Positions 50,499 to 57,953 of a DNA stretch of 58,047 nucleotides are shown here, in pieces. The notes beneath the pieces were generated by a model. It ran no database searches and was not told the origin of the DNA. It was given only the letters and a program-made list of their open reading frames with translations. Location: positions 1 to 58,047 of IMG/VR virus record IMGVR_UViG_3300048582_000144; one strand, written 5' to 3'. The translations under genes and the position numbers were made by a program. Position 1 is the first letter of the stretch, and each line of letters begins with the position of its first letter. This DNA comes from a virus.

Positions 50499-51004
50499 AC
50501 ACGCTGCACCTCTGGATGGGAATCGCCATCGGCACCATCACCGCGCTTCTGATCATCCTTGCTATCATTCACTTTGCTGGAAATGCGAACGCAGAGAAAG
50601 CGAAGGTCGCAGGAGACCGCAACTTTGCCGAACTCCAACGCCGGAACAACATCGGTGATTCGCAGGTGAACGCCTTGTGGGAAATTGCTACCCACCTCGC
50701 CAAACAGAACAACCTCATTGCCCCAAGCGAAGACTGGGACGATCTGGACGATGACGACGAGGACCGCGTGGACAAGCTCGCCGAGATGAAGCGCAAGAAG
50801 GAGTCATGGCAGGCGGAAACAATCCGGCTGGAGAATGAGTTGATCCGGGTGAGTGAAGAGCGGAACGCGCTCACCGTCGCGGCGGAGTCATTCATCGAGG
50901 GATACGAAAAACTCTCACCGCAGGCGACGGCGGCCCAAATCTTCCGGCCTACCTTGCGCCTCACGAAAGCGGCAATCTCAATCACAGCAAGGAGGGCCGA
51001 GTGA
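50495..51004 (+). CDS. Membrane-anchored acidic protein, 169 residues
   Basis: N-terminal membrane helix (TLHLWMGIAIGTITALLIILAIIHFAG), then an acidic/helical chain with DDWDDLDDDDEDRVDKLAEMKRKKESWQAETIRLENELIRVSEE. Preceded by a rare strong ribosome-binding site (GGAAGGAGGAAGC). Overlaps the exonuclease gene by the TGA within GTGA. No family. It might tether recombination proteins to the membrane or be an unrelated exclusion factor. Confidence 0.65.
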   Translation: MNTLHLWMGIAIGTITALLIILAIIHFAGNANAEKAKVAGDRNFAELQRRNNIGDSQVNALWEIATHLAKQNNLIAPSEDWDDLDDDDEDRVDKLAEMKRKKESWQAETIRLENELIRVSEERNALTVAAESFIEGYEKLSPQATAAQIFRPTLRLTKAAISITARRAE

Positions 51005-51624
51005 GCTACACCGTCCACACCATGCCCCAACGCTCGCCTGAGTGGCTGGCTATCCGTCGCGGAAAGATCACGGGATCATCGGTCGGCAAGTTCGTTTACA
51101 ATACAGACAAGAAGTCTCTCGACGCTCGCGTAAACCTGATAGATACCATCATTGGCGAGGAAGCCGATGGCGACGACTGCGAGCCCGGCTATGAGACGTA
51201 TTGGATGAAGCGAGGCACCCGATTGGAACCGCAAGCCCTTGCCGCTTACGAGGCATACACGGGAAACGAGATCGAGCAGGTGGGATTTGTCAGCCACAAC
51301 ACGCTGCCGCTTGGAGTCTCGCCCGACGCGCTGGTCAGCGGTCGCGCTTTCGGGCTCGAAATGAAGTGCCCCGGAGGCAAAGTGGCCTACAAGCGCATCC
51401 GTGAGAAAGTCTGCCCAGAAGAATACCTGCCGCAGATATGGCTCTCGATGATCGTGATGGATGTTCCCGAATGGCACTTCTGGTCATGGCATCCCAAGAT
51501 TCCAGCGTTTCACACCATCGTTCGGCGGTCGGACATCCCTGCCGGATTTGAACCAGGAGTGATTGCGCTTTGCAACGAACTCACCCGGCAGAAAGCAGAG
51601 ATCGAAGCCATGATGGCAGACTAA
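51001..51624 (+). CDS. YqaJ-type phage exonuclease
   Basis: A 207-residue PD-(D/E)xK nuclease that resects double-strand ends for the RecT-like annealing protein. Key parts are QRSPEWLAIRRGKITGSSVGKFV (N-terminal R-x-G-x-[IV]-[TG]-[GA]-S), the metal-binding PLGVSPDALVSG, LEMKCPGG (ExK) and YLPQIWLSMIVMD (Q-x-x-x-x-M). Starts with GTG at 51001, overlapping the preceding stop. Length is normal for the family. It forms a RecT/exonuclease pair with the gene at 48946. Confidence 0.9.
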   Translation: MSYTVHTMPQRSPEWLAIRRGKITGSSVGKFVYNTDKKSLDARVNLIDTIIGEEADGDDCEPGYETYWMKRGTRLEPQALAAYEAYTGNEIEQVGFVSHNTLPLGVSPDALVSGRAFGLEMKCPGGKVAYKRIREKVCPEEYLPQIWLSMIVMDVPEWHFWSWHPKIPAFHTIVRRSDIPAGFEPGVIALCNELTRQKAEIEAMMAD

Positions 51625-51637
51625 CGGAAAGCAACCA

Positions 51638-52258
51638 ATGACCACCCCATCACCAATCATCGTCTGCGGACTCCCTCGATGCGGATCCAGCCTCACCCTG
51701 CAAATGCTCGACGCCGCTGGCATCCGATGCGACGGCGAACACCCGACATTCGAGAGCGACCAGAAGCGCGTCCTCAAGCCCCGCACCGCAGAATACATCC
51801 GCGAGTGGCAGGACGGAGCCGTAAAGGTCCTCGAACCCCACGTCATGACCCTGCCGGAGGGATTCCACTATCGTTTCCTGTTCCTCACTCGGAGTCGCCG
51901 CCAGCAAGCGCTCTCGCAGTTGAAATTCATGCGACTGATTGGAGTGCTCACTGGACACGTCGATGACTACCAGATTGCCGAATACGAGCGGCGGTTGAGG
52001 GAAGACGAAGCGAAGTCACTGCAAGCCATCACCGGCCACATCGGGAGCGTGCTCAAGATCCGCTTCGAGGACCTGATTGCGCGGACGGAATCCGCCGTGG
52101 ACCGCATCGTATGGTTCCTGCAACTCACACCGGAGCAGAAGGAACAGATGATCGCCAAGGTTCGCCCGCGGTCGGTGTCGGTCTATCCCGGGATGCTGGA
52201 ACTGGAGCTGATTCAAGAGCGGGAAGCGGCGAGGGAGAAAGGAGGAGCGGAGTCATGA
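51638..52258 (+). CDS. Sulfotransferase-like P-loop protein
   Basis: A 206-residue protein with the 5'-phosphosulfate-binding-type loop IVCGLPRCGSSLTLQMLDAAG near the N-terminus, then the pattern FLFLTRSRRQQALSQLKFMRL and LKIRFEDLIARTE that matches the second (3'-PB) site of sulfotransferases. Many such small proteins act on unknown acceptors. The enzyme is unusual in a recombination operon. It may alter a host metabolite, carbohydrate or virion component. Coupled to the next gene by ATGA. Confidence 0.78.
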   Translation: MTTPSPIIVCGLPRCGSSLTLQMLDAAGIRCDGEHPTFESDQKRVLKPRTAEYIREWQDGAVKVLEPHVMTLPEGFHYRFLFLTRSRRQQALSQLKFMRLIGVLTGHVDDYQIAEYERRLREDEAKSLQAITGHIGSVLKIRFEDLIARTESAVDRIVWFLQLTPEQKEQMIAKVRPRSVSVYPGMLELELIQEREAAREKGGAES

Positions 52259-52668
52259 GCGCCGACGAACTCAAACGACTTGGAGAAACCCTTTCCGCCA
52301 TCGCTGAAGGAGCAGAGTGGGAATGCCAATGGGAGGAAAAAGGATGGGCACACCCCAACGGGCGCGATGTCGAATACTGCATTGCCAACCGTATCCCCAT
52401 CCGCATCAAGCAACTCTCACATTTTGAAGAGAACTGCCACATGCTCGGAGTCGATCTTGCCGACGAGAAGGCTTACCACGAAACCGTCAACAAGGTGCTG
52501 AATGCAATTTACGCCATCATCACCAACCCACATGCCGACCTTGGCGACATGATCTACAAGGTTCGCGAAGGAGCAGATGGCGACTGGAACGCGCCGGAAG
52601 TGACATCGTGGAGCGAGGCTGTCGTCACGCTCACCACCACATTCGCGGAATATCGCAAACTCTCCTAA
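52255..52668 (+). CDS. Hypothetical protein, 137 residues
   Basis: No family recognised. The first part contains a Trp-rich patch (AEWECQWEEKGWAHPNGRDVEYCIANRIPIRIK), the rest is helical (DEKAYHETVNKVLNAIYAIITNPHADLGDM). Starts within the sulfotransferase-like stop. Unknown role. It shares an operon with recombination genes. Confidence 0.65.
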   Translation: MSADELKRLGETLSAIAEGAEWECQWEEKGWAHPNGRDVEYCIANRIPIRIKQLSHFEENCHMLGVDLADEKAYHETVNKVLNAIYAIITNPHADLGDMIYKVREGADGDWNAPEVTSWSEAVVTLTTTFAEYRKLS

Positions 52669-52678
52669 CCCCACCACC

Positions 52679-52888
52679 ATGAGCACAACCCCAGGCCACC
52701 GAGCCAGAAAAGCCGAACTCCGCAGAGCGGAGCCATATAACACCTACCAGAACGCCAGCCCTCACAGGCAGTCGAGCCACGCAAACAGCGTGACCATCGC
52801 CAGCCTGAAAGCCGACCGACTGGCTTGGAAGAATTTCCGCCGCGCCAAGCACGGGCTGCCACCGAAGGCCACCTATGCGGAAATCTAA
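52679..52888 (+). CDS. Small basic protein, 69 residues
   Basis: A 69-residue basic peptide (GHRARKAELRRAEPYNTYQNASPHRQSSHANSV; AWKNFRRAKHGLPPKATYAEI). No family recognised. The spacing from neighbours (10 and 35 bases) and similar composition support a real gene, perhaps a DNA-binding peptide. Confidence 0.55.
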   Translation: MSTTPGHRARKAELRRAEPYNTYQNASPHRQSSHANSVTIASLKADRLAWKNFRRAKHGLPPKATYAEI

Positions 52889-52923
52889 CCGTCTCCCCAA
52901 CCCCAAACCAACAATAGAGCACC

Positions 52924-53457
52924 ATGCAATTAAACAGCATCGCCATCGACAACAAATCCGTCATCATGCGAGTGACGGCCAACAAAGACACCGACGACAC
53001 CAACGACTTGGTTGAATCGAAAATCACCGCCAAGGAGGAGCCGCTTCCATCCCTCACCAAAGCATGGGCAGCGCTGCCAGCCGTGTTCTGCGAGATCATG
53101 GAGCTTCCGCCGGAATACACCGAAGGTCTGACCATCACCCGTCTTGCCATTCGCCGCACCAAGCAGGGCACCCGCAGCGTGATTCTTCACGCCACGAAGC
53201 AACTGGAATGCAGGTCGGAGTTTCTTCATGAAATCTCCGCCCCGTGCGTGCAGGTGGACAAGGCCGCGGACGGCGAGTCGGGAGCCGTGCAGATCGAAAA
53301 GAAGATGTGCACCGCCATCACCAAGGTCATCCATGAAAGCGAAAGGTATCTGGCCGGCGAACGCAGCCAGACGCTTCTCGACTTCGATCAGGCGAAGGCC
53401 GGACTCCAAGCCCTTGCCGACAAAGGCCAAGACCTCCTGTCTGGCGTCGGCAACTGA
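52924..53457 (+). CDS. Hypothetical protein, 177 residues
   Basis: A folded 177-residue protein (MQLNSIAIDNKSVIMRVTANKD; EGLTITRLAIRRTKQGTRSVILHATKQLECRSEFLHEIS). No family recognised, but it looks like a conserved phage replication accessory. The end (LLDFDQAKAGLQALADKGQDLLSGV) is helical. Located between small DNA-binding-like genes and the SWIM protein. Confidence 0.68.
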   Translation: MQLNSIAIDNKSVIMRVTANKDTDDTNDLVESKITAKEEPLPSLTKAWAALPAVFCEIMELPPEYTEGLTITRLAIRRTKQGTRSVILHATKQLECRSEFLHEISAPCVQVDKAADGESGAVQIEKKMCTAITKVIHESERYLAGERSQTLLDFDQAKAGLQALADKGQDLLSGVGN

Positions 53458-53479
53458 AGCACCCACCTGCACCCACCAC

Positions 53480-53857
53480 ATGCCAACCATCCACTACCTC
53501 CGAACCGGCCGCAAACTGCGAGCCACCGGGACCGTCCTCGACCGAGGCGAAAACGGAATGCTCAAGGTGAAGCCGTCCCGCGATTCGTGGGGTAGTGTGT
53601 GGTTGACTGCGGAGGAGGTTGCAGCAGGCAAAGGAAAGTCCCCGCAGGCCCCGCGCAAGGCGGCAGACGCCAAGCCCAAGCGCGAGAAGAAGCCGAAGCC
53701 CGCACCGGTGCCGCGGTGGAAGGAACTGGTCGTGTTTGCGCGCATCTGTGTGACCACTTGGCCGGATAGCGAATATCAGAACGTTCCGACAAAAATACTG
53801 CGCGAATTGGCCGATGAACTCGAAGCCGCGCAAACCATTTTCCAATCGAAGCCATGA
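53480..53857 (+). CDS. Hypothetical protein with small beta-barrel and Lys-rich linker
   Basis: A 125-residue protein. The first about 50 residues (IHYLRTGRKLRATGTVLDRGENGMLKVKPSRDSWGSVWLTAEEV) look like a small beta-barrel, followed by a Lys/Pro/Ala linker and a helical end (WKELVVFARICVTTW; IFQSKP). It overlaps the SWIM gene by ATGA. No family. A nucleic-acid-binding role is possible. Confidence 0.62.
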   Translation: MPTIHYLRTGRKLRATGTVLDRGENGMLKVKPSRDSWGSVWLTAEEVAAGKGKSPQAPRKAADAKPKREKKPKPAPVPRWKELVVFARICVTTWPDSEYQNVPTKILRELADELEAAQTIFQSKP

Positions 53858-54207
53858 GCACCCGCCAAAAAGTGAACGACAAGTGGACCGTCTATGATCC
53901 GCCGTGGGTTGAGACCGTTCCCAACGAACCATTCCGCTACCGTGTGGAATCAAAATCGTTGTCGGACATTTTCCACTTCGTCGATCTCACCGCCCGCAAC
54001 GGTCACGGTCGTTGTTCCTGCGTATTTTTCCAAATGGTCGCCGAACCAAACTTCCGTCGGCATGGCAACTGGATTCCATACGCCCCTGGTCGCGAGGGAG
54101 TCAGTGAGTGCAAGCATATCCGCGCGGCCTTCGACCATTACCACCTCTACGTCACCTGCCCGATGCTCGCGTCATTCGCAGACGGGATTCCTAATACTTT
54201 ACATTGA
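53854..54207 (+). CDS. SWIM-type zinc-finger protein
   Basis: A 117-residue protein with the SWIM signature CxCx(n)CxH: RCSCVFFQMVA then ECKHIRAAFDHY, with a short insert between the pairs. SWIM fingers bind DNA or proteins. Such small SWIM proteins occur in phages and mobile elements. It overlaps its neighbours (ATGA and TTG/TGA), in the replication/recombination operon just before the RecU-like resolvase. Confidence 0.8.
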   Translation: MSTRQKVNDKWTVYDPPWVETVPNEPFRYRVESKSLSDIFHFVDLTARNGHGRCSCVFFQMVAEPNFRRHGNWIPYAPGREGVSECKHIRAAFDHYHLYVTCPMLASFADGIPNTLH

Positions 54208-54227
54208 AACCACTTTTGCCGCCCGCC

Positions 54228-54833
54228 ATGGTCCCCACATCACTCAAAGGAAAGGAATTCGAAACGCTGATTCTCGAAGCTGCAAGGCGCGAGGAAGCCA
54301 GTGGAGGATTGACTCTCTCTCGCTACGGCGTGCAAGGCGTCATCTTCGGGGGTAAGACTATTCTCGTCCCCTCACTTCCAGACTTTGATGGATGCTTGGC
54401 CGGCGGGCGGCAAATCATCATCGAGGCAAAGTGCATGCAGGGTGCTTCGTTCCCCCTCAATGACGACAAGTTCAAGAACCGACAGTATGCCCACATGGCA
54501 AAGCGTGCTGAGTTCGGCGCACTATGCTTCCTTCTAATCCACTTCGCGGAACGCCGTCTAATGTCCAAGAACGATCCGGGCATGACAATTGCCGTTCCCG
54601 TGAGTGCCCGCCATCCGTTCTGGATGCTATACGAACAAGGCGAACGCAAAAGCCTCCCGCGCGACGAAGCGCAATCCATTGGGCAAATCGTCCCTTGGAC
54701 CATCCCCAGAGGCTGCCGCAAAGCGCTCCCTGACCTTCTCTCGTTCCTGTGGCCGGAAGCCCGCAGTATCCAACTCGAAACAGCAAAACCAAGCTCTCCC
54801 CAGCCCGGCGAACTCCCCTTGGACAACGACTAA
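54228..54833 (+). CDS. Holliday-junction resolvase, RecU-like PD-(D/E)xK nuclease
   Basis: A 201-residue nuclease. The core motif is KEFETLILEAARR..., then the metal-binding LPDFDGCLAGGRQIIIEAKCMQGASF (D and E-x-K). FPLNDDKFKNRQYAHMAKRAEFGALCFLLIHF matches the RecU pattern (HQ..l...hGa...fllI.f). It probably cuts recombination intermediates. ATG 54228 is chosen over a TTG at 54204 that overlaps the preceding stop. A 94-residue gene follows after 4 bases. Confidence 0.82.
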   Translation: MVPTSLKGKEFETLILEAARREEASGGLTLSRYGVQGVIFGGKTILVPSLPDFDGCLAGGRQIIIEAKCMQGASFPLNDDKFKNRQYAHMAKRAEFGALCFLLIHFAERRLMSKNDPGMTIAVPVSARHPFWMLYEQGERKSLPRDEAQSIGQIVPWTIPRGCRKALPDLLSFLWPEARSIQLETAKPSSPQPGELPLDND

Positions 54834-54837
54834 GCCC

Positions 54838-55122
54838 ATGCACGCCGACCCAAACATATCGAATCCAAGCAGCAACGCCCCCGGCGTTGCATGCGGCGAC
54901 CTTGTTCTGGATTGCGATTTCTGCGGTAAGCCTGCCGAGTCCGTGGTAACTCATCAAGGCACAGGTAAAATATGGAGAGCCTGCACCGAGTGCATCGACA
55001 TCCGGCGCATGAGGCGGCGGTCTACGCCCTACAACGTAGAAATTATCCAGAACGATCAAGGCCATGCGATCCGGACCGGGAGCGCCGCGCCGCCAACACC
55101 CAGAACTAACGAATCACCCTGA
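54838..55122 (+). CDS. Zinc-ribbon-like protein at the edge of the array, 94 residues
   Basis: Contains LDCDFCGKPAESVVTHQGTGKIWRACTECIDIRRMRRRS: two CxxC pairs (CDFC, CTEC) forming a small zinc ribbon. It starts 4 bases after the resolvase stop and ends 3 bases before the short attC at 55125, so it is the last phage-operon gene before the cassette array, or itself a cassette gene. No family recognised. Confidence 0.7.
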   Translation: MHADPNISNPSSNAPGVACGDLVLDCDFCGKPAESVVTHQGTGKIWRACTECIDIRRMRRRSTPYNVEIIQNDQGHAIRTGSAAPPTPRTNESP

Positions 55123-55124
55123 AA

Positions 55125-55171
55125 ATCCAACAAGGGAGCGGGTCCGGGTCGCATGCGCTGCCTTGTTATGC
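55125..55171 (+). other. attC 1 (short)
   Basis: ATCCAAC (55125-55131) and GTTATGC (55165-55171) enclose AAGGGAGCG paired with CGCTGCCTT (one mismatch). The 15-base centre between the arms is unpaired. Forms the left boundary of the array. Confidence 0.75.
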
Positions 55172-55203
55172 TCTTCGAGAATCTCCGAAAACTATACGAC
55201 AAT

Positions 55204-55401
55204 ATGAAAAAATCAACACTCTACGCATTAATCCAAGGGGCCTCAATAGGTGTGGTTGTTCTCACGCTCGGGTATAATCCGCTGCAATGGGAGTGGTGGG
55301 CATTAATTATCTCGCTGAACGTAGCTTTGGTTTGCAGTTCTCTGCATAACGCCGATGTGGATACGCGGCGCGCAGATGCCCGAACTCAACAAGGCGGCTA
55401 G
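55204..55401 (+). CDS. Cassette 1: small membrane protein, 65 residues
   Basis: A 65-residue protein with two hydrophobic helices (TLYALIQGASIGVVVLTLGYNP; WALIISLNVALVCSSLHN). The C-terminal 17 residues are encoded by the following attC, as in many cassettes. ATG 55204 is preceded by an AT-rich leader. No family. Composition is less GC-rich than the phage genes. Confidence 0.6.
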   Translation: MKKSTLYALIQGASIGVVVLTLGYNPLQWEWWALIISLNVALVCSSLHNADVDTRRADARTQQGG

Positions 55402-55430
55402 TCGCCGTCGCCAGCATGCACTTGTTAGCG
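55344..55430 (+). other. attC 2
   Basis: GCATAAC (55344-55350) and GTTAGCG (55424-55430). ATGTGG on the left pairs with CCAGCAT (one extra base), then CGGCG with CGCCG. Positions 55347-55410 are identical to 57028-57091 (64 bp). Confidence 0.8.
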
Positions 55431-55474
55431 GGCCGAATTACCGAACAACTCAACCAACACGAAAGACCAAAACT

Positions 55475-55702
55475 ATGGGACAAGCCAAACAGCGCGGAAC
55501 CTTCGAGGAACGCCGCCAGCAATCAATCGACCGCGCCGAAGCGGAGAGGCTGGAACGCCAACGCAAGGAAGCGGAATGGTGGAACTCTCTCACCGACGAG
55601 CAAAAGGAAAACGTGCGCCAGAACCGCGCGCGCCGCGCCCGAAACATGCAGGCAATGGCCGCGTGGATGGGTCTTGGCTACTCACTCGGCGGGAGGTTCT
55701 AA
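55475..55702 (+). CDS. Cassette 2: small Arg/Glu-rich protein, 75 residues
   Basis: The N-terminus MGQAKQRGTFEERRQQSIDRAEAERLERQRKEAEWWNSLTDEQ is a recognisable style of small cassette and phage proteins (MGqakqRGtfeeR). The rest is a helical chain ending in GLGYSLGGRF. No function known. ATG 55475 fits the leader length after attC 2. Confidence 0.78.
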   Translation: MGQAKQRGTFEERRQQSIDRAEAERLERQRKEAEWWNSLTDEQKENVRQNRARRARNMQAMAAWMGLGYSLGGRF

Positions 55703-55706
55703 GTCC

Positions 55707-55821
55707 CGCTAACGCTCAAACTGAGCCATGCGGTTGCTTGGCGCGATCAGTGCCCGCACGCAGTGCGGAAATAGCACTGATCGTGACAAGCAATCGCATT
55801 GGCTCCAGTGCTTTGTTAGGC
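55707..55821 (+). other. attC 3 (long, well-folded)
   Basis: CGCTAAC (55707-55713) and GTTAGGC (55815-55821) with very long arms: GAGCC-ATGCGGTTGCTTG pairs with CAAGCAATCGCATTGGCTC, and GCGATCAGTGC with GCACTGATCG. One of the most convincing sites: textbook attC with L' carrying an extra C. Confidence 0.9.
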
Positions 55822-56178
55822 TCATTTTTCATTTAGCTCGTTGTTATGGCGTTCGATTTCTTTAAGGTATCCGCTTTCAGGACGATGCCTCTGCCTCAAT
55901 CGATTCATAATCTCTTCTCTATCGTCCTTTGATCGGGGTCGTTCTGGAAAAAAGTAGAAAATTGACCGGTAATACAGCTCGCTGGTGATACTCTCACGCG
56001 GTTTGTGGTCATGCGTGCTCTCGTATCCAATAATGTAGAGCGTGGAGTGTAATCCGGCGGGATATAAAATGGGACCACGCCTTGCGCCGACTGCGTTCGC
56101 GCCGGCAAAAATCGGAGCGGCAAGATACGCGAACCCCACGGCGGCGCACGTCAGGATGATTACGGCTCTGCGTTTCAT
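55822..56178 (-). CDS. Cassette 3: exported/membrane protein, reverse orientation
   Basis: A 118-residue protein encoded against the array direction. The N-terminal signal-anchor MKRRAVIILTCAAVGFAYLAAPIFAGA is followed by a polar chain (GYESTHDHKPRESITSELYYRSIFYFFPERPRSKDDR). The ATG at 56178 is just inside attC 4 (56185). The stop (55822-55824) touches the right half-site of attC 3. Antisense cassette genes are unusual and need their own promoter. No family. Confidence 0.72.
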   Translation of the reverse strand: MKRRAVIILTCAAVGFAYLAAPIFAGANAVGARRGPILYPAGLHSTLYIIGYESTHDHKPRESITSELYYRSIFYFFPERPRSKDDREEIMNRLRQRHRPESGYLKEIERHNNELNEK

Positions 56179-56184
56179 TCTTCT

Positions 56185-56311
56185 GCCTAACGTCAAAGGC
56201 CTGGCACCCCTGATCGGGAGCGAGCCTTCGACTGTGGTGTAAGGTTTATCATGCCAGTGGTCAATCGAACTCAAAGCGTATCAGGGGTTGTCCAGCGCCG
56301 GCTTGTTGGGC
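56185..56311 (+). other. attC 4
   Basis: GCCTAAC (56185-56191) and GTTGGGC (56305-56311). AGGCCTGGCACCCCTGAT pairs with ATCAGGGGTTGTCCAGCGCC with extra bases on the right. The middle about 70 bases form an open or branched loop. Confidence 0.85.
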
Positions 56312-56315
56312 TGTC

Positions 56316-56675
56316 TTATTGAGTCGGTCCATCGGCCACGAGTAAAGATGATCCTGCCTGTAGAACCAAGGCGGAATGGAACCAGATGAGAATCAATCCA
56401 AGACCGATTCCGCTAATCAATGTCCACCGCTTCGAGAACGATCCCGTATCATCGCGTTCACTCCAGATGGTGTATACTACCCATGCGAGTGGAATCAGAA
56501 TGAGGGTAAAACCCCAATTCCGGACGAATAGCATTAGAAGTGGAATATCGGCGAACTCATCAGGATATCCTCTGACTTTGAGTGTGACACCGAGCATGAG
56601 GGAACCTGTCATAATGATGCCCGCATGTAGGGCTCCAATAATCCTCTGCAATCGATACTCATCACGAAAGATCAT
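56316..56675 (-). CDS. Cassette 4: membrane protein, reverse orientation
   Basis: A 119-residue protein with several hydrophobic helices (GALHAGIIMTGSLMLGVTL; LLMLFVRNWGFTLILIPLAWVVYTIWSE; WTLISGIGLGLILIWFHSALVL). Encoded on the minus strand like cassette 3. No family recognised. AT-richer than the phage core. It fills the cassette between attC 4 and attC 5. Confidence 0.72.
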   Translation of the reverse strand: MIFRDEYRLQRIIGALHAGIIMTGSLMLGVTLKVRGYPDEFADIPLLMLFVRNWGFTLILIPLAWVVYTIWSERDDTGSFSKRWTLISGIGLGLILIWFHSALVLQAGSSLLVADGPTQ

Positions 56676-56697
56676 CGAGTTAGCTTTCTATTATTTT

Positions 56698-56755
56698 GCC
56701 CAACATCCGCCGATCAGACACGCCGTAGGCGTTGTCTGTATCGCGCTGGTTAGCA
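56698..56755 (+). other. attC 5
   Basis: GCCCAAC (56698-56704) and GTTAGCA (56749-56755). CGATCAGACACGCC pairs with GGCGTTGTCTGTATCG with extra bases on the right. Loop GTA. Confidence 0.85.
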
Positions 56756-56766
56756 CTCTTCTAAAA

Positions 56767-57030
56767 ATGAACTACTCCACAATAATCGAACGCATCTCTC
56801 CCGACTCACTCAGCCGGGTAGAATACCGTTACTGGCAGCGCGCCGAAATGCGCATGGAACTGGACTGGATAGTCCACCAGACGCGCCCTACAAAACGGCA
56901 CGGCTGGCGTCTTGAAAAACGCTGGTCGCGCCTGCAATCGCGAAACAACAACATGGCCAGAGAGGAGCCACCGCAGGACGTAAAAGACGAACTGCGCAAG
57001 AAAATCAACGATGCGCTCTCTTTCTGCTAA
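56767..57030 (+). CDS. Cassette 5: hypothetical helical protein, 87 residues
   Basis: An 87-residue charged helical protein (MNYSTIIERISPDSLSRVEYRYWQRAEMRMELDWIVHQTRPTK; LEKRWSRLQSRNNNMAREE). ATG 56767 lies 11 bases after attC 5. Stop TAA is inside the left half-site of attC 6. No family recognised. Confidence 0.7.
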   Translation: MNYSTIIERISPDSLSRVEYRYWQRAEMRMELDWIVHQTRPTKRHGWRLEKRWSRLQSRNNNMAREEPPQDVKDELRKKINDALSFC

Positions 57031-57111
57031 CGCCGATGTGGATACGCGGCGCGCAGATGCCCGAACTCAACAAGGCGGCTAGTCGCCGTCGTATCCCACG
57101 ACTTGTTCCCC
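57025..57111 (+). other. attC 6
   Basis: TGCTAAC (57025-57031) and GTTCCCC (57105-57111). GTGGATACG pairs with CGTATCCCAC (extra C on the right), then CGGCG with CGCCG. The left 64 bp match attC 2 exactly, but the right arms differ and both fold. Confidence 0.82.
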
Positions 57112-57140
57112 GTTGCCCGAATCACCGAAAGACTAACATC

Positions 57141-57953
57141 ATGGAAAACTCTAAAATCGAATGGACTCACCACACCTTCAATCCGTGGAACGGATGCACG
57201 AAGGTATCGCCCGGCTGTCTGCACTGCTACGCCGAAACGCTCATGGATACCCGATATGGTCGGGTGAAGTGGGGAAAAGGACAGCCACGCTCTCGCACGG
57301 CTGCTGAAAACTGGCGCAAGCCGAAGCAATGGAACAAAGCCGCCGACGGTGCCGCCGAGCGTCCACGGGTGTTCTGCGCGTCACTGGCTGACTGGCTCGA
57401 CGACGAGGTGCCGATTGAGTGGCTGGCGGATCTGCTGGAACTCATCGCGGCAACTCCGAATCTTGACTGGCTGCTACTCACCAAACGCCCCGAAAACTGG
57501 TATCGCCGCGTGAGCCTCGTAGATGGCGAAATGGCGGAAAGCTGGATCGACTGCATCGACATGCCCGAGCGTGGAACTATCCCCGAAAACGTATGGATCG
57601 GAACAAGCGCGGAAGATCAAACGCGATGGGATGAGCGGATGCCGCTACTCATGGAAATTCCCGCCCGCGTCCGCTTCGTGAGTGCGGAGCCGCTGGTCGG
57701 CAGAATCCACATGGGCGAGCTTCGCCCCGACTGGCTGATCGTCGGCGGTGAGAGTGGACCAGGCGCAAGGCCCATGGAACGCGAGTGGGTGGAAATCCTC
57801 TGCGACCAATGCGACGACCGAACCGCCTTCCACTTCAAGCAGTGGGGAGGCGTGGACAAGAAAGCCACTGGCCGCGTGCTGAATGGCCGGACATGGGACG
57901 AATTACCATCTTCGGGGAACGCCGAGTCCATCCACCCCGAATCGAAGCCTTAA
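57141..57953 (+). CDS. Cassette 6: DUF5131/phage Gp37-Gp68 family protein
   Basis: A 270-residue protein. KIEWTHHTFNPWNGCTKVSPGCLHCYAETL (Cys-x3-Pro-x-C-x2-C) is the hallmark of the phage Gp37/Gp68 (DUF5131) family, a radical-SAM-like protein with the CxxxxxxCxxC site that could hold an iron-sulfur cluster. Later motifs are LLLTKRPENW, IWIGTSAEDQTRWDERMPLL, RFVSAEPLVG and IVGGESGPGARPMEREWV. Function not established. It is the largest cassette gene. ATG 57141 lies 30 bases after attC 6. The stop overlaps attC 7. Confidence 0.88.
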   Translation: MENSKIEWTHHTFNPWNGCTKVSPGCLHCYAETLMDTRYGRVKWGKGQPRSRTAAENWRKPKQWNKAADGAAERPRVFCASLADWLDDEVPIEWLADLLELIAATPNLDWLLLTKRPENWYRRVSLVDGEMAESWIDCIDMPERGTIPENVWIGTSAEDQTRWDERMPLLMEIPARVRFVSAEPLVGRIHMGELRPDWLIVGGESGPGARPMEREWVEILCDQCDDRTAFHFKQWGGVDKKATGRVLNGRTWDELPSSGNAESIHPESKP

